From positions 1-8,638 of the forward strand of contig JADFYU010000074.1 of NCBI GenBank assembly GCA_015232865.1: a stretch of 8,638 bases of DNA. The letters are read 5' to 3'. The DNA comes from Magnetococcales bacterium. Lineage in GTDB: Bacteria > Pseudomonadota > Magnetococcia > Magnetococcales > UBA8363. The translations under genes were made by a program, and so were the position numbers. Position 1 is the first letter of the stretch. Every line of letters begins with the position of its first letter. This document shows, one piece after another, positions 7,373 through 8,638 of this stretch. The notes under the pieces are model-generated. The model saw only the letters and a list, made by a program, of their open reading frames with translations. It did no database searches and had not been told where the DNA came from.

Positions 7373-8482
7373 ATGACAACGCTCTCATCTACTGCTGTTT
7401 TACCACTGCCCTCACTCCAAATCGGTGAGCACACCCTAAAGGTTCCCATCATTCAGGGCGGAATGGGTGTGCGGGTCTCTGCCCACGGCCTGGCAGCTGC
7501 GGTGGCCAACGAGGGAGGAGCCGGCCTGATCGCCACTGTGGCCCTGTCCCTGGCCTCGAAACACTATCAAAAAGGCAAAGACTACTATAAGGCCAATATC
7601 AAAGCCCTGGAAGACGAATTTGAACTGGCCCGTCAGATCAGCCCCAAAGGGATTATCGGCACCAACTGCATGGTTGCCATCCGCGACTTTGAATCCATGG
7701 TTCGCACCTCGGTGGCTTGTGAGGCCGACATGATCGTCTGTGGCGCCGGTCTTCCGCTGCGACTGCCGGAGTTTGCCGCCTCCCGACTCCAGACCGCCCT
7801 GATTCCCATTGTCTCCTCCCTGCGGGCAGCCAAACTGCTGACCAAGCGTTGGCTTAAACTCTACAAAAGACGGCCAGACGCTTTTGTCTTCGAAGACCCC
7901 AACACCGCTGGCGGCCATTTGGGCGTCAGTCGCGATCAACTATTCGACGCGGCACACTCGGCCGATACCATCGTACCGCAATTGGCCGAATGGTCACGCA
8001 AAGAGTATAACGATGAAATTCCCATCATCACCGCCGGTGGCGTCTGGGATCGCAAAGATATTGATCATGCTCTTGGTCTTGGCGCCAAAGGGGTACAGAT
8101 GGCCAGCCGTTTTCTCTGCACCTACGAGTGTGACGCCCACGAAAATTTTAAAAATGCCTTTATCAACGCATCGCCAGCGGATGTGGTCATTGTCGATTCT
8201 CCGGCCGGTCTGCCGGGCCGGGCCTTGAACACCCCCTTCACCCGAACCCTTTTTCGGGGGGGAGAGGTGGCCAACAAATGTTTTGCCACTTGCCTGGACC
8301 ACTGTAGCTGCCGTGAAGACAAACTGGCTTTCTGTATCGCCACCGCTTTACACAACTCTCAACAAGGCAGCATCGAGGATGGCCTGATTTTTACCGGCAC
8401 CAATGCGGTCCGTCACACTCGAATCATGCATGTCAGCGAAGTATTTGATGAGATCAAGGCTGGTCGGCCCGCACCGGACTGA
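7373..8482 (+). CDS. Nitronate monooxygenase (2-nitropropane dioxygenase) family FMN protein
   Basis: FMN-dependent TIM-barrel oxidoreductase. The N-terminal VPIIQGGMGVRVS (24-36) is the family's flavin-binding opening. GGHLG (180-184) carries H182, at the position of the catalytic His of nitronate monooxygenases. ITAGGV (219-224) and GAKGVQMASRF (237-247) are the phosphate-binding segments of the barrel. The 369 residues include a C-terminal extension with a cysteine cluster (C303, C307, C311, C313, C321), followed by GLIFTGTNA. I recall similar Cys-rich tails in family members from anaerobes; the cluster could bind metal or an Fe-S centre. The substrate is unknown: nitronate oxidation is only the family label, and FabK-like enoyl reductases are relatives. 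The ATG has no evident Shine-Dalgarno. TATAGT at 7358-7363 could be a -10 element for a near-leaderless mRNA. No clear terminator follows the gene. Confidence 0.85.
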   Translation: MTTLSSTAVLPLPSLQIGEHTLKVPIIQGGMGVRVSAHGLAAAVANEGGAGLIATVALSLASKHYQKGKDYYKANIKALEDEFELARQISPKGIIGTNCMVAIRDFESMVRTSVACEADMIVCGAGLPLRLPEFAASRLQTALIPIVSSLRAAKLLTKRWLKLYKRRPDAFVFEDPNTAGGHLGVSRDQLFDAAHSADTIVPQLAEWSRKEYNDEIPIITAGGVWDRKDIDHALGLGAKGVQMASRFLCTYECDAHENFKNAFINASPADVVIVDSPAGLPGRALNTPFTRTLFRGGEVANKCFATCLDHCSCREDKLAFCIATALHNSQQGSIEDGLIFTGTNAVRHTRIMHVSEVFDEIKAGRPAPD

Positions 8483-8504
8483 GAGCCGGTATTGAGTCTT
8501 TCAG

Positions 8505-8553
8505 CCTGAATTCGACAGTTGGACGTGTGTAAATGGTGAGAAATATTTATTGA
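8505..8553 (+). repeat. Diverged foldback left arm
   Basis: Aligns without gaps to 4448-4496 at about 36 of 49 positions, keeping blocks such as CAGTTGG and GTAA. The similarity stops at about 8553, just before a fresh copy begins, so this looks like an older, truncated element end. It lies 22 bp after the flavoprotein stop codon. Confidence 0.75.
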
Positions 8554-8563
8554 CGACTCCTTA

Positions 8564-8638
8564 ATCCTAGATCCGGCAGTTGGAAGTGCGTAAGCGGTGC
8601 AACATATTGGTTTATCTGGTGAACTAGAAAAAATCGAA
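8564..8638 (+). repeat. Long direct repeat, copy 2 (foldback left arm, cut by the window end)
   Basis: Matches 4446-4520 at 73 of 75 positions. It starts with the same CCTAG end and runs into the window edge, so it is probably the left half of a second complete foldback element. The five bases before CCTAG are TTAAT, AT-rich like the target of the first copy. Confidence 0.93.

Overview
The window looks like chromosomal DNA of an autotrophic, probably proteobacterial organism. It carries a two-gene operon for an unconventional ATP citrate lyase, the citrate-cleaving enzyme of the reductive TCA cycle. The large subunit is about 986 residues rather than the roughly 600 of the Chlorobium enzyme, and it is divergent. 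That recalls the 'type II' ATP citrate lyases discussed for the magnetotactic coccus Magnetococcus MC-1 and for sulfur-oxidising tubeworm symbionts. The match is from memory of the families, so the taxonomic guess (Magnetococcia or another rTCA proteobacterium) is an inference.

Layout. Positions 16-4349 hold the + strand operon: an ATP-grasp small subunit, a 101-bp gap, then the large subunit. A strong hairpin terminator follows at 4371-4409. The gene-free stretch 4350-4742 also holds a 163-bp foldback element (4448-4610) with 16-bp perfect terminal inverted repeats and a 5-bp target duplication, plus an orphan copy of one arm (4699-4733). Next come thiC on the minus strand (4743-6137), divergent from ygfZ on the plus strand (6261-7316), and then a nitronate monooxygenase-family flavoprotein (7373-8482). 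The window ends in two more left-arm copies of the foldback repeat (8505-8553 and 8564-8638); the second is cut by the window edge.

How the genes work together. The first operon would split citrate into acetyl-CoA and oxaloacetate at the cost of ATP and so drive carbon fixation. thiC makes the pyrimidine half of thiamine, whose diphosphate is the cofactor of the 2-oxoacid:ferredoxin oxidoreductases of the same cycle. ThiC carries a [4Fe-4S] cluster, and YgfZ is a folate-binding Fe-S maintenance protein, so their divergent pairing is functionally plausible. The flavoprotein has no evident tie to the others.

The most notable signals are the architecture of the large lyase subunit (CoA-ligase module, a degenerate citrate-synthase-like half module, a highly charged linker, then a complete citrate-synthase-like module) and the foldback repeat family that brackets the thiC-ygfZ-flavoprotein block. 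The arms of the complete copy pair without a gap, and the departures are strongly biased toward G.U wobble on the plus strand.
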